From Massospora cicadina (taxonomy: Eukaryota; Entomophthoromycota; Entomophthoromycetes; Entomophthorales; Entomophthoraceae), in contig JAKSZP010018565.1 of assembly GCA_022478985.1 (NCBI GenBank), positions 62,001 to 126,000 on the forward strand: a stretch of 64,000 nt of DNA, read 5' to 3'. The number at the start of each line of letters is the position of its first letter. Position 1 is the stretch's first letter. The position numbers and the translations under genes were made by a program. A model generated the notes under the pieces. That model made no database searches, was not told the origin of the DNA, and saw only the letters and a list, made by a program, of their open reading frames with translations. Below are positions 43,401-55,759 of the stretch, one piece after another.

Positions 43401-45280
43401 TATGACCTCCAATAAGGGAATTTCTCAGAGCCTAGGACATTGACTCTTAAGGCTTTGAGAGGGTACAATTAAGCCCAAAGATAAATTACTAAACCTTCTA
43501 ATGGGAACTCTACAAGATTCCACAATCCATGCTCATTAAAACTTTCAATTTGTAGAAGCCATTAAACACACTTTTAAGTATTGGACTTCTATTAATTTTA
43601 ATTAAATTAATCAGATCTTTACCATGAAACAATATTTTTTGCTCAAAAGGTTATATATTAACTCAATTTATTTGTATGTCCCAAACCAAAATTTAAAACT
43701 GATCAAACCACTTCAAATTTGATTTCAATTCCTATTTATTAAAAAAATGTTTGACCCAAAGTTTAAACAAACTAATTTTAATATAAAAAGTTAAATTGTT
43801 TGAATTTTCTATGTCAAATGAGTTTATATATAGGGACAGCTTATCCTCTTTGTTCCATTATGATTGAAATTTTCTGATAAATGCACAATATTTCTTCGTT
43901 TTTTTTCTTTTTTATTGTTCTTAACCCTCAAAGCCACTTATAGTGCTTTAATTTTTTATTGATTCTCAACATTAATATCCTGTCCTTAAAAGGTGCTATA
44001 CTTGCTTTCTGCTAGTTTTAATGTAACCACCTTAGCTTCATCTACACCATAAAAACTTCCATATGTATTTTGTCTCTTTAGTGGAAAGGTAGGAATATAA
44101 AACTTATAATACGCTGTGTTTCTAAAGCCTTTGTGATGACCTTAAACTATAAGAACATGAGGCTACCAACTTATTGTACCACCCCAAACTGCTGCCAAAC
44201 TTACATTGGCCATTATTATATGAAGAACCTGAGTATATCCTGCATAAGGCTGGCCATTTTCAGTCCAATATGGACATTATAGTTTGACTGCCATAATAAA
44301 AAAGATAGTAATTTGGATCCATTTTTAATTTTATAGAGTCTTGTTTGCATTGAGAAAATCACAGATAAAGGAGTTAATTCCTTGTTCCATAAATAGACTC
44401 CTTTAGAAACCCTTATTCATTTAATAATAAATATGTTTTTAGCCCTATAGTCAGCATGTACAAAAATCAAGTCCCTTATAAACAGCTGATAATCAAGATA
44501 AATTTGACAATTTTGCGGCCCCTTTTCTAGGCTTCAATCAATGTAAGATTCCTAGTGATGGAGTCCTTTATATACCCCTAGTTTCCAAATTTGACATCAG
44601 GTAACAATGATATAAGAGGATGTCCCAGTATAAGTACCAGCTAATATGGCATGCGCCCAATGTCACAAACAATGCCCCCAGAAAAGCCCTTTTATACTTT
44701 TGGGTTCTCCCATAAATGAAAGCCAAATTATTATTACTCCATTAAAAAGAGTTTCTACATCCAAAATATCATATAATGTGAATATTACCAAATTGAGGAA
44801 CAAATTAATTTCAAAACGGCATTAGTGGCCCAGAACAGTCCATGCAAACATACATAAGAGCCATGGGAGCTACAGGAGCCACAGTCAATCTCCAAACAAC
44901 AACCACAAAAATCATAAGGACCCAAGAGCTACAATATAAGTTGTAGAAAAAACCAAGAATAGTATCCAGAATTAGGGATTTGGACTCCGCTGACCCTGAA
45001 TCTAAATTTAAAATGGAGAGGCACGTTATGCAAAAAACTTGAAAGATTTTTTTCAAAAAGCCGCTTAAAATATACTAAATTCCTCATTTACTATACATAA
45101 TTTTGAATACTTATTGTAACCTTTTTAGGTTTACTGCACAGGTGTCATGAAACTAATTTATTAAGAGATAAGAAGAGCAAGAGTTATTACCCATCAAATC
45201 CACCCACATGCTCACAATGCTGAAGCGCTAGAGAATTTCTTTTGGGCTCATGTTGATAGCAGTTGACATATTTGTCCCCT
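43401..45280. other. AT-rich stretch without a supportable gene
   Basis: Long AT-rich tract with stops in all frames. An 81-codon hydrophobic minus frame (45056-44811) has no recognisable motif and is probably chance. Confidence 0.5.
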
Positions 45281-45910
45281 CTGTTTTGAGCTTAACCTTT
45301 AAAAGGTCTTTCCCCATGTCACTTCACCCATTAATATTTCTGAACCCTTTTCAGAGGGATCTGAATGGGGCGTTTTGTTTCCCCCTCCACCCAACATTCT
45401 TTCTTGATGGGTGTTGAGAATTTTTCATTCTCAAAAATAGGTGACGCTAAAAGTGTTCCAGGCTAAGCAGTATGAAGACTGCTGACCCTTGCTCTTTCAC
45501 AATCATTGGAGATCTTTCCCTATAAATTCGCATGGCAACCCATAACTCAGCAGACCAACAACTTCCTCTTATGAGTCTTGACCACTTGTTATGGCTCAGA
45601 GGTCCTCTTTGGGACTTGTCCAACGAATATGGTTCAGCGGCCTCTATTGACTCCCTTGGGGTTTCTCCCCTTCAATTCTTCCAGTTCATCATTGTTGTTG
45701 CTAGTTGTCCAAGTTCCCTCAGGGTTTCCATTTAGTTCAAGGTTGGGAGTTGGTTGCACTGACCAATACAGGTGTTTTATCCCAGCATCTAACCTTTGAA
45801 GATATTATGTACCACCTCTATCAGCTAAGCAAAACTCTTTTAACTGAAAACTTATTAAAGGTAGGCAAAGAAAAGATTATTATTTTATTAAGAGGGATAT
45901 TAAACTATTA
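45281..45910. other. possible relic related to the element 2 3' region
   Basis: Higher GC than its surroundings. It shares GGCTCAGAGGTCC (45593-45605) and GGTTCAGCGGCCT (45631-45643) with the triplet at 33624-33769 of element 2, in the same order. Open frames here are short and in several frames. Probably a decayed fragment of an element 2 relative. Confidence 0.35.
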
Positions 45911-46082
45911 ACAGGCGTTTCTTTCCTGTCCACATCATTGACAATTATTGCCGTATTGTAAGCAGTCACTGACAATTCTCCCTGCTTAACATTCATCAGC
46001 ACTCTTACTGGTGATGCTTGTCACCTTGAATATCCTGATTACGCAATCCTTAAATTTATGTAATCTGTTTTAATTTAATATA

Positions 46083-46400
46083 TCAAAAACCTTGGTAGAA
46101 GTCGCTAGTGTTGAATTTGACCAAAATGCTGTCAGGATTTATTCCTAATACTCTCATGAAGTCAAAATGTGATTCAACTTTATTTAATCAATATTAAATG
46201 GTTTGACATCCTCAGCATAAGTTGCCGATGTCAAATTGACTAAAAACTCTATTGGGATCATTTTATGATACTCTTGAAATTGATTTAAGCAATTCACTAT
46301 CTTAATTGATAAAAATTATCTTGACATCCTTGGCCTCAGTCACCAGTGTTGAGACCCACCAATTTCCTATCAGAGGATTATACAAAATACTTTATTGATC
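46083..46400. repeat. degenerate tandem repeat, about 118-bp unit
   Basis: Three units (about 46083-46201, 46202-46319, 46320-46400) share GACATCCTNRGC, AGTYRCCRRTGTTGA and a later AATACTYTYNTGAA block. Strongly diverged. Function unknown. Confidence 0.5.
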
Positions 46401-46559
46401 CACAGGATCAAGAAAGCTCAACCCAACTGAATGGGGAGCTCGAATTGGGGCTATTAAATTAAATAATGAATCAAAACTAGCAAACTAATTGGCAATTATC
46501 CATGATTAGTTATTACACTAATTTTGTTAATATTTGAGGAATATCACCTGGCTAAAAAT

Positions 46560-47530
46560 CCAATAATAGGCCAATGTAGAAAGCACCCACCAAAGCATCC
46601 AGCTACACTCATCACCCTCGATCAACCTGACCAATCAGAATCAAGCTTGGACCACCATTTGTACCCAAGCACCCACCCATTTTCCTACTACCACCCACCC
46701 AAATTCTGCATCCACTATTCTCGTAAACCAAAATCCTTGGTAGTTATTGGACAAGGTCAATGAATCAGCTAAAATTGTCATGAATGAGGATGATGAATCT
46801 GGGGATATAGGCCCAGATGAATATGAATGTACTAAATTTTATAATTCTGACTTTGATAAAACCCTCCCCCAGACGCTATGCTCTTAAACTCAATACTATC
46901 CCCTTCCAAAGTGACCACCAGATTGGCTAAACAGCGGTGCCCACACTTTATTGCCATCATATCAATAAAACAGTGGCCCAATCAGTTGATTAATTACATG
47001 AAGGGCCAAGCACAATCAACTAACCCTTAATTTCCCTGAAGTAGCACAGAAGGAAATCACCAAATTGACCAATGCTGCCAATGACGCTGTCTTACATGCT
47101 GTGGAACTAGCAGCATTCAATTAACCACCAATATCTCCTGGCAACTACCCAGCTTGGCCCAACTCCTGAATGCCCACCTTCAAGCTAAACATCATATTGC
47201 AGAGTTAATTGAGGCTGTCTTCCAAGCTGATCTTGAGGTAAGTATTCGTTATTTCACAGTCCTCCAACCCCACCACACTGATGCCCCAACGACCTTGCTC
47301 ACAGCATTTGTCCTCTTCTACAACCAATATGCATCTTTCACAAAGTCTTCGCATGAAGAAAAGCTGCCTGACCCTCCCTACCCCTCTGCCATGGTAAGTT
47401 AGTGGCACTCTAACCCCTACCTAATCGGAGGTTTTACTTTACTTTATTTTGTTTTGTCACCCGTTTGCTTTGGGCTTTATTGCTTTGAATTGGTAATGCC
47501 TGTCCCCTGGTTGGCGTGCCTTGAATAAAT
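46560..47530 (+). mobile_element. gag-only retroposon, family A-like, diverged relic g
   Basis: The 3' end reads GGTAATGCCTGTCCCCTGG, TTGGCGTGCCTTGAATAAAT (47490-47530), the family A tail. Upstream the linker and C-terminal domain of the family protein can be followed. The 5' half is missing or unrecognisable, so the left limit is approximate. Confidence 0.6.
47154..47402 (+). pseudogene. C-terminal domain of family A protein, relic g
   Basis: An 82-codon frame: AQLLNAHLQAKHHIAELIEA, FTVLQPHHTDAPTTLLTAF, then PDPPYPSAM. This parallels KLPDARIKAEKALTEY...PHT.DALTPLLTA...PPNPPP of copies a-d, including the Pro-rich end. It is a more distant member than copies a-d. Confidence 0.55.
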
Positions 47531-48860
47531 TTAAGAAAAGCGATAGTTGTATGAAAACAATTATCCAGTTGAGTTTCTTCTTTACAAGTAGTTTTAATCC
47601 CACTCAGGTATACTCTTAGGGAAGGTACTGATAACCTCACTTCTTGAACTTGAAGCAAAAATAGATTAAGGGAACGTATCCATCTAACTCTTACTTAAAA
47701 GAAGAAATATAAATTGTACTACTATCTAACGTTTTGTCTTTCTTATTTTCAACTAAACAAAGGGTTTAATAAAGAAAGTTTGGTGCTCAAATCTTAAGTT
47801 TGCATCCCAATGAAAATGACATTCCTTGCCAATGAACTTAAACCAAAGAGCAATACCAAAATGATGAACACTTTATTCACCTAGTTGGTATCCACCACAT
47901 ACTAGATTACAACTCTCCATGGTTTGGATTCTTTAATAGCGTGTCCCAACGCCTTTATCCAAAACCAGCATATTAGAAAAAATCTATCTGCTTTTTTTAG
48001 GTAATGGGACAATTCACCCATTTTCAGCAGGCCACTTTTCTCAGGCTAACCTGCAATTTACTGCCAAGAAAAGCTTTGTAAACACTCCAATAACTTTAAA
48101 GATACCCTTATTGATTGGTGACAAGCTTTAATTGATCCACGTAAGAAAGTTAATTGTTGATAATTAAGCCAAAAATTAAACTCATTTTAAACATTGTTGA
48201 AAATTTTTCCTGACAAGCCATTACTAGTATGATTGGAATTGAATCTCAAATTAGACTATCTAATGGTTTGTATGATAACATTATCTGACAGATTTTTCAG
48301 AATTAACAATTCCAACATCCCTTAAAGTTCCTTATTAGAAAGCAAACCAAATCAGGATAAGACAAATAGTCTTTTAAATCTTTCATAGCTGGATAATGGA
48401 GTTTTTTTAAAATCTCAAAAACTATATTAGATAAAATCTTTTACAGAATCTGATTTTTAGCTGTTTACTTTGGTGCTATAAATTTTAAATATGAGATAAA
48501 TACTCTAGAAGGTTTATACTTAATATTTATGTACATAAGAGATTGAAAAAAGCTTCAGTGGGCTTTGGAATTGCCCTCATTAATAACATTCCAAGGTTTA
48601 ACATGGTTGAACGCGATTGGAAACATAACTTAAAGTCCCATGAATCAGAGCATAAAACTCTCCAAATCTCTAATTGATGCGCTCTGTGATAACATAAATA
48701 ACTCATCAAAACTGGATAAACCCTTTTGCTCAGCATCCTCCAATCGAGCAGGCCAGTCTTGTGATAGTATATTATAGTAATTAGCCTCAGTTTACTATAA
48801 TGAAGGCCTTCTTATGCATAAGCTGTATCATTTTAAAACTACTTTTGAAAAACTTCATTT
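47531..48860. other. AT-rich stretch
   Basis: No gene or repeat recognised. Confidence 0.45.
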
Positions 48861-48861
48861 A

Positions 48862-49560
48862 ATACTAGTGGTGCCTAACTCAATAGGGGACATCCATACA
48901 TTTTTTTGTTGTGGTGACATGCAAATTTTAGCCAATAAATTTTTCAACATGGCACCTTAACAGCTAGCCTAAGCTGCCCTATCATATGGTAAAAGGGGGT
49001 TGGGGCTCTTTGTCTGGCGTGGACTTGAGCCCATGCATCAGAGTAGACAAAATGGGAGTGGGGATAATCAGTAGTATAGAGCAGGAAGTAGGCAATACTT
49101 AAATTATAATTTTCAAGGAGGCATGTGGTATTATTTGTCTCAGTGTACTGTATGAGATAAAACTTGGCATAATTAAAATATTGAGTATTCAAGAAAAATC
49201 TTTTTTCTGGTATGTTTGGAGGTAGAAGAGGGTGAAGAGGGACATCATGGTGGCTTCAAAACATATGCAGCCCACCACAAATGCAAGTAGCTGTATTTCA
49301 TTTCAGGTGATCTTGGAAAGTTTGACAGAAAGTTAGGAAAGGGAATCTTATTGACAAGTAGCTTTATGACACATGGAGAGCTTGACGGAGAGGGATGTTG
49401 AAGGAGGCAGCGGCCACTTCAAAGGTAAGCTGTTAGTGGGTCTAGTACACCAGAAAGCCTGGAAGAGGGCAAAAGCATGGAAGACTGGGTTTGGGTAGCT
49501 GAAAGTTTTTTGGCGAATTGAACTTGGGCTCATGGGAAATGCTTTATGGTACTATTGGTA
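48862..49560 (-). mobile_element. family B retroposon, partial
   Basis: The left end (TTAATACTAGTGGTGCCTAA then CTCAATAGGGGACA) is the family B 3' tail in reverse. Minus-strand frames (49192-48944, 49533-49348) contain YPHSHFVYSDAWAQVHARQR, alignable with PHVTDALTSNAVRHGLPAK of the B element at 19061. The 5' half is absent. Confidence 0.5.
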
Positions 49561-49848
49561 AACGTAAGGCTCTTGCTCTAGCTAAGGTAGACATGTTTAA
49601 CACCCTTTTAGGACTAAAAAGGGATCAAACTACAATTTACTGCCTCTTACTCTTATTTCTGACCTAGGGAATATCCTGGATAAGAGATGTTTGAAGGCTG
49701 CCCTCCCTGCCTTCCAGGCTCCTTCTCCAACATACCCCAATCCCAAACCCATCATAGTATCAGAATCTGCAGAGTATTTGGGAATTAGATACCTTTGTAT
49801 AGATTTAGGTAATATTAGAAAACTTAACACCATGGTCCTCATTCCCTG
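49515..49848 (+). pseudogene. unrecognised coding relic
   Basis: About 105 codons of protein-like sequence with one frameshift near 49630: SWEMLYGTIGKRKALALAKV, MFNTLLGLKRDQTT, then SDLGNILDKRCLKAALPAFQ and SAEYLGIRYLCIDLGNIRKL, ending at a TGA. Codon composition is unlike the AT-rich surroundings. No family recognised; it could be an early part of element 6 or an independent gene fragment. Confidence 0.35.
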
Positions 49849-49857
49849 ATCCCAACA

Positions 49858-49879
49858 GGTGGCTTAATCAAAAGCCACC
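49858..49879. other. perfect 8-bp hairpin
   Basis: GGTGGCTT, loop AATCAA, AAGCCACC, just after the relic at 49515-49848. A structural RNA or chance; undecided. Confidence 0.4.
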
Positions 49880-50338
49880 AGGAATGTATAGATTTTGACA
49901 CCTGGGGCAAAAGGTTAAAACATCCATCTAATAATTCAAAAATAGGGTAAAAGGTCAAAAATGGGGATTTAACCTGTCACCAGATTTTGAAACTGGCAGA
50001 CCAAATTTGGGCAATTGTACTGTAGCAAAACAACCCAAGCATAGTGCAGGGATCACGGCTGATGTTGCTAATTTGGAGAATCGACTTATGCAATAAAAAA
50101 TGTCATTTTTAAATTGGAAGTTGGCGTTTGAAACTAAAAATGGCGGCTTAGTAAACACACTCCATAGCACAACATAAATCCTAGCACCCTTATATGATAA
50201 GGCGATAAGCTATTGTTTATATTAGATAAAACCCTTCAAAAATTATCTTAAAAACTTCTAGTTTTTTTTTTTAATTTAAAATGACAAATTTGTGCTACCA
50301 TAATTATAGGAGAAATTATGTAAGATATTTTTGTCCAG

Positions 50339-51161
50339 CTTCCTAAGTTTGATAGCTTAGTTAGCAATAAGAACTCCTCTTTTGCACTTCCACCTAGGAA
50401 GAAAACCTCACATTCTTTTCCCCTTCTGCGAGTTTATTTTCAAAGGCAGAGCGTCACCTTGCAGTCTGGAGCTGCTATTAGGGGTAAAGACACCCGCGCC
50501 CACAATTTTTTCTCTTGGCCACCTTAGGACTAACAAAAAAACCCAACCAAAATTTATAAATTATAAGACAGAGTACAGAATTATGGGGATAGGTGCTCCA
50601 AAAATAAATTTGTTACAGCTCAAATGAATACCATACCTCCTCACAAAAAACTGAAGAATAAATTATGGCTCATTTGTAACCTTTGTGTTCTAAGGGTTCC
50701 ATCCCGTGTGAAGACAGCTCTAAAGAACCTTTGGATATGGTTGCAATCCCTATAGAACTTGCGGATGAAGAAATCTCAGCCTATTACATCTCTTGGTTCA
50801 TCAGGTCAAATAACAGAGCCGTGTAAACCCAGTGTATGAGAACACATTTGATGTATGGCCTTTACTAGACCCTGAAGATCCTGATTATGCTTCACTGTCA
50901 TATTTTAGGGCTGCCGCTATGCCCAACCAGTTCATAAACAGATAAATAAAGTTTGGAAGAGTTCAAGGTTAAGAAGTCATATCTCACTCTTTGTTCCAAA
51001 GTAAGTTAAATAAATTTGACTGGGCTTACTAGTTGTTTCCCATGCATATCATGGTAGGGGTACGCAAGGTCACAGTAACTGCTCTTGTGGACACTGGAGC
51101 CACAGATACTACAAAATCTGAAAGTTTTGCAAGCATTGGCTATTGAAATTACCTTTGGTTC
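50339..51161 (+). pseudogene. gag and protease of element 6
   Basis: Protein-like runs: KFDSLVSNKNSSFALPPRKK (about 50350-50410), ELADEEISAYYISWFIRS (about 50755-50810), PEDPDYASLSYFRAAAMPNQ (about 50870-50930). The protease active site is VTVTALVDTGATDT with DTG at about 51090-51098, after the hydrophobic strand usual for the family. Many stops between. The 5-bp target GGTTC at 51157-51161 is where element 3 entered. Confidence 0.65.
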
Positions 51162-51729
51162 TGTCAGAATTCTCCCTGGTTTAGGTGAAATCCTTGTCCA
51201 GGGGAATGTCCAATACGTTTATTCAAGGAGCACAAATCCCAACTGTCCCAATAAGTTCAAGAATGGAGCTAAAATCTATATTATCAGCAGGTATACCAAA
51301 TTTGGGGTCTCACATAAATTTTTCTATGCTTGGGAAATTGTTTCACCCCCATTTTCTGAGTCATGTAAAGAAGGGTTTCCACTGATCCAGCATGAGGGCG
51401 GCGAGATCCAAGTAATGTTCAAAACGGTGGGTAATCCAGAAGACCAGGAGAGATCCTGAATGGATGGGGCCACAACAATCCTTGAGGCACCGTGTCCCCA
51501 TGCACCCTATAAAAAGCAATACATTCTAGTTTAATAAATACTTTTTCAATAGGATATATTTTATCTTGTTTTATTTAAGTTTTGATTCATTCTAATAAAC
51601 AAAGTCTCATACAACGTTGCACCTAAAGCCGCCCCTGTCCTCTCAGCTGACCTTTGCCTCCTTCAGTCAGCCCCCATATTGGGTTTCCCAGCGTTAGCAC
51701 CAGTGAGCGCATCTGTCAGAAACCCAATA
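51162..51729 (+). repeat. 5' LTR of element 3
   Basis: 568 bp, from TGTCAGAATTCTCCCTGG to AAACCCAATA. TATAAAAAG at 51508-51516; AATAAA follows at about 51530. CACCAGTGAGCGCA at 51698-51711 is shared with element 1. Confidence 0.88.
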
Positions 51730-51731
51730 TC

Positions 51732-51749
51732 TGGTGCTCATTACAGGGG
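51732..51749 (+). other. primer-binding site of element 3
   Basis: TGGTGCTCATTACAGGGG, two bases after the LTR, one change from the sites of elements 1 and 2. Confidence 0.78.
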
Positions 51750-51959
51750 GCTTCCAAGGCGCACCCTGAGGAGTTACCCTCAACCTAGGGCGAAAAACAA
51801 CCCACAGCGAGCACTCCAGACGCTGATCTTCTTACCTACCTCTTCTAGAACAGCCAAGACCCAGTAACAGTGGGGACCAACTTTCCAAAGAAAGCCTTTG
51901 CGTTTGTCCCAGAAGACTTTGTGCACTTCTGAACTCCCAGTCAGTTAAAAAACTTTGTT

Positions 51960-52651
51960 TGAACTGTTAAGTACGCCTGAAAAATTGAAAAAGATGTTAT
52001 TGAGAAAAAATGACAGCATCATAAAGAAAAAGATTAATGAAAGCAATATTTTATTACAGGGATCAAGCATCACGTTTCAATAGGATGTGGGATGCTAGGA
52101 GAAAAGAAGCCTTTGAAGATATTACCAAGAGGGATGACTATTGGACGCTAGGACCTGTCTAATGTGATGAGAGAAAAATGTTCAAAAACCTTTTGGCTTT
52201 TAAACAAAATCAAAAAGAAATTGGCCAAATTACGGAACATCCTCCAGTAGAAAAAAAGAAGATAAAAATAATCTGAGTGCTCAAATTTTAACAAAAACAA
52301 GTAATTTTAATACTAACATTAATATTAACTTAGGTAATAAAATACAAAATCCTCCACTTGATGTCAACTCCCACTCTGTCACTTCAGAGCAGAAAGTGGA
52401 AATAAAGTGCATAGCCAATTTGAACCTAAAAGTGCAGAATGACAAATCAAATGTGGCCAGCGAGCATTGACAACAACAAATTGATGAAAACTAAAACAAG
52501 TTGTTAGAAAGTTTTATTCAATCTTGACAAAGACAGCAAACTTCAGGAATTTTCTGAAAGGCTCAAAATCAATTGGTTCAATGATGCACTAAAAACGCCA
52601 GACAAAATTCCTGGGACTTACCTTCACACCATCTGTGATAAGATCGATGAC
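51960..52651 (+). pseudogene. gag-like remnant of element 3, left of the nested insertion
   Basis: Lys/Asn-rich, protein-like runs such as RFNRMWDARRKEAFEDITKR (about 52075-52135) and DSKLQEFSERLKINWFNDAL then GTYLHTICDKIDDNHEKGKE (about 52530-52665). The last block looks like a capsid helix pair (xLQEFxERLKxxWxxDAL). Several stops. Cut by element 4. Confidence 0.45.
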
Positions 52652-54072
52652 AATCATGAAAAAGGCAAAGAAGTTTAGACCAGCCTGCCAGTCAGGATGC
52701 GTGAGCACCCAAAAAGCAAGACAGAATGCCAGGGGCATTGCCACTTTTATGACGTTGCATGGAGCTGTGAATTTGGAAATGATAACTCATTAATGTAGAA
52801 CAAATATAAAAAGAAACCCAAAAATGAATCAAATGGAAATAAACCCAGACACTGGGGGTCTCGCTGCAGAGGATTGTACCACTAAGATAGTTTCTACAAG
52901 GTTACCAGTAGGTGGTTCAATACAACTGAGGAGACAAGGGGTTGGATCCTTGCTTGGAAATGGTGGATGTAAGGCCACAATATCCTAGTATATTGATGGT
53001 GGATAGTTGCAATAAAGGGGTTGAATTGCCAGAAGTGTCTTGCTCGTTAGTTCCAGTTGACAATGATTGGAGTTCTTGTAAACATCAAAACTAGTAATTC
53101 CCATCCTGTGTAGGGACTGATAGGCCACCAGGTAAAGTCATCAGGACTTCAGCAAGAAGGATATCAGTAAAGTAAAAATTGATAGTTTGTGGAAGAAATT
53201 TATTGAAAGAAAAATGAAGAAAATTGACCAACAATTTTCTCAGCGTGATGCAACTGATTAAATAGTGTTCAATTGATGTGGATGCAAGAAGGGATCAGGT
53301 CCCTCAAGCTCAACCTAACTGGCGAATTTCTTGGGAAAGGGGTCAGATAATCTCAATATGAACTGTCATCAAAGTATTTGGCGGCATGCTGATTTGCTGT
53401 CAGCTCGACCTTGAACACCTGAACCAGCGCTTGACTGCATTTCCATCAATTGGCGTGACAAGTCTGGCCCAATGTGCAATGGGAATTCCCCAGGGCCACC
53501 CCACATAGGGGAAGTCCCAATTGGTTGGAAATGGGTTCAGGATGCCCAACCCGCCCATGCCAAGTTACTGGGCTGTTTATTTGGTCAAATGAGTTATGTT
53601 GGCCACAATTCCTGATTTGCTGGATAGGGGTTTCAAACTGTCATCAATCATTTCTGATGATACTATCTGCACATCAAGGATCATCCCAACGATTTTGAGT
53701 GGGGTTAGCATCAGCAATTGCACTGCTGGCTGAGTTAAAACCGTCAGTGATTCCAGGTGATAATTCAATCTTTGTCCCTTTTTGACTATGTTGTTTCCAA
53801 ATGTTGGGCTTGATTACCATCAGTTTTGGACCCTTTGACTTCTATTGGTGAAAGTGCAGATTTCCTTAAACTGGTAGAAAAGACCAGCCGAGGTGAGCAT
53901 GGGTACTGGGGGAGGAATCTGAAGAGGGAGAGCTGTTACCCAGCGTTCGTCTACCATGTGAGCAAGGTCACCCTGGGTGATGAGGGGTACAGCCGCCCTC
54001 TTCAGATCCTTTTTATTTTGAAACGAGAAAATCGCCCAATCCATGCACAGGGGACTTTCCCCTAGACTTATA
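52652..54072 (-). repeat. 3' LTR of element 4
   Basis: Colinear with 58535-59963 with many substitutions and small gaps. The start on the minus strand (TATAAGTCTAGGGG) has lost the TG. The membrane frame seen in the other LTR is frameshifted here, but ITLRKLLVNFLHFSFNKFLP and QTINFYFTDILLAEVLMTLP are kept. Confidence 0.82.
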
Positions 54073-54092
54073 TTACCCTTTTTTTTTCCAAA
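54073..54092 (-). other. polypurine tract of element 4
   Basis: GGAAAAAAAAAGGG followed by TAA and the LTR start, on the minus strand. Confidence 0.7.
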
Positions 54093-54162
54093 GGAAGGGC
54101 GCCACCACTGGTAAACTGCATGAGGGCAACATTTTTGTGCGCTTTGGGCAATTTGATCACCA

Positions 54163-54366
54163 TTACAGTAACAACCTTTTGGGGGGACAGGGAGCATCAG
54201 GGTGGGACTCATGAAACGCCTCAACCAGTTTGATGCAGTTAGCGCAATCATAAGCCTTAACCCAAATGTTCTCGTAGGCCAGATACCCTTTCCAGGCCAC
54301 AAGGTACTGAATGGACCTTTTAGATTTTCGGGATGCTAAAATATTTTCCACCTTGGCCTCCTCCAT
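54163..54366 (-). CDS. chromodomain of element 4
   Basis: VENILASRKSKRSIQYLVAW then KGYLAYENIWVKAYDCANCI and a helix KLVEAFHESHPDAP, the standard chromodomain order. One cage Trp is retained (YLVAWKGY; ENIW). It sits at the C-terminus of pol, 90 bp before the LTR, as in chromoviruses, and would steer integration to chromatin marks. Confidence 0.88.
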   Translation of the reverse strand: MEEAKVENILASRKSKRSIQYLVAWKGYLAYENIWVKAYDCANCIKLVEAFHESHPDAPCPPKRLLL

Positions 54367-54399
54367 ACTCTCAATTACAATCAGCTCAGGGTCTGCGGG

Positions 54400-55420
54400 A
54401 CAGACCTCTTAAATGGGGACAACTGTGAAACGTGGAAGATGGGGCGCTGTTTCCAATGAGCTGGTAGTTTTAACTAGAACGCACCATTGACCAAGACTTC
54501 CTCCACTAAGTGGGGACCTGAACGCTTACTTGAAAACTTTTCGGGAGGGTACTTTCATTCTCAAATGGCGTGTATTGAGCATAACATAGGAGCCCACCAC
54601 TATGTCATGACCAGGCAATCGCTTACAATCTGCAAACTTCTTGTAGTTATCAATAGCTTTAGTGAGGTGCTCTTACATTAAGGATTGAGTGGACCTAATA
54701 TGCTCATTATGATCTATGGAAGCTTGGACCTCGGGGTGCAAGCAGGGTCCAACTGAAAATGAGTGATTATATCTGAGCATCACTTCATAAGGACAAAACT
54801 CCATGGAAGCGTGAATCCTGTTGTTGTAGGAGAATTGAGCAAGGGGAAGGTCATTAGTCCAGGTGTCCTGTGCGTCTGCAGCATAGCAACGCAGGTACTG
54901 TTCTAATACTTGGTTAACTCGTTTGGTTTGTCCATCAGACTGAGTATAATATGCTGTGGAGCAACAGGGGATAATTTGAAAAATAGATAAAAGGTCACTC
55001 CAGAACTGCGCCATGAACTGTGAACCACGGTCACTGATGATCTCCTGCGGGAGACCAAACATTGAAAAAAATGGTGCACAAAGAGACGAGTGGTTTCTTC
55101 CGATGTAATTGTGGAAGCACAGGGGATAAAAAGTGAAAACTTGGTGAAACGATCAACCACCACCATCACCACTGTAAACCCATTAGAACAGAGGAGTTCA
55201 ACAATAAAATCCACGGACACCAATATCCATTGACCCTCCGCCTGTTGCAAGGAGTGTAGGAGGCCATTTCTTTCTGAGAGATCTGACTTAACCCATGCAC
55301 ATGTAACGCAGTTTGGTGATCCAGGATGGAACTTCCTTAGTTAACCCACCCAATTTTAAGTCCAATTGATCAAATTAATGCATTTCTTATTGCCCAGATG
55401 GCCGATTGTGGGAGGGTCAT
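54400..55420 (-). pseudogene. integrase of element 4
   Basis: Asp in SVDFIVELL (about 55213), DRFTKFSLFIPC, then after a frameshift near 55060 Asp in IISDRGSQFMAQFW (about 55035) and SDGQTKRVNQVLEQYLRCY (about 54930), where the catalytic Glu of DGQTER has become Lys (GAG to AAG type change). SFAQFSYNN-like and HASMEFCPYEVM blocks follow. The zinc domain lies near 55400-55300 and is damaged. Confidence 0.88.
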
Positions 55421-55759
55421 GATGCGCACAAAATACCTTGGCTCTGAAGAGAGGAGGAACCCAAATTTGCGACCTAAAATAAATGAGGCCCTCCACCAAA
55501 GAATACAGGAAGTGTTTTTGATTTTAGAGATATAGTTGCTTAAATAACTCCACTCCTTTGGGGCAGGTGATTTGTGTTGCTAAGACCTGTGTAATGAGAG
55601 GGGCGTCAGGAGCAAAGGTGACTGATGAGACAATGGGGGGAACAATTGATAAGAATCGAGTGGCGGGGATCATGGTAACGAGGTCCACTTAATCTGGGTC
55701 TGAGAGACAGTGGGCTGGACTGCAGCTAAGAAAATTGGGAGGTACGTTAAGCGCGCCTT

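Noticed and set aside
44811..45056. 81-codon hydrophobic minus frame as a small membrane protein
   Set aside because: Hydrophobic frames arise easily in AT-rich DNA; no conservation or context supports it.
51085..51459. 124-codon frame at 51085-51459 as one gene
   Set aside because: It joins the protease flank of element 6 to the LTR of element 3 across the insertion point and is a chance fusion.
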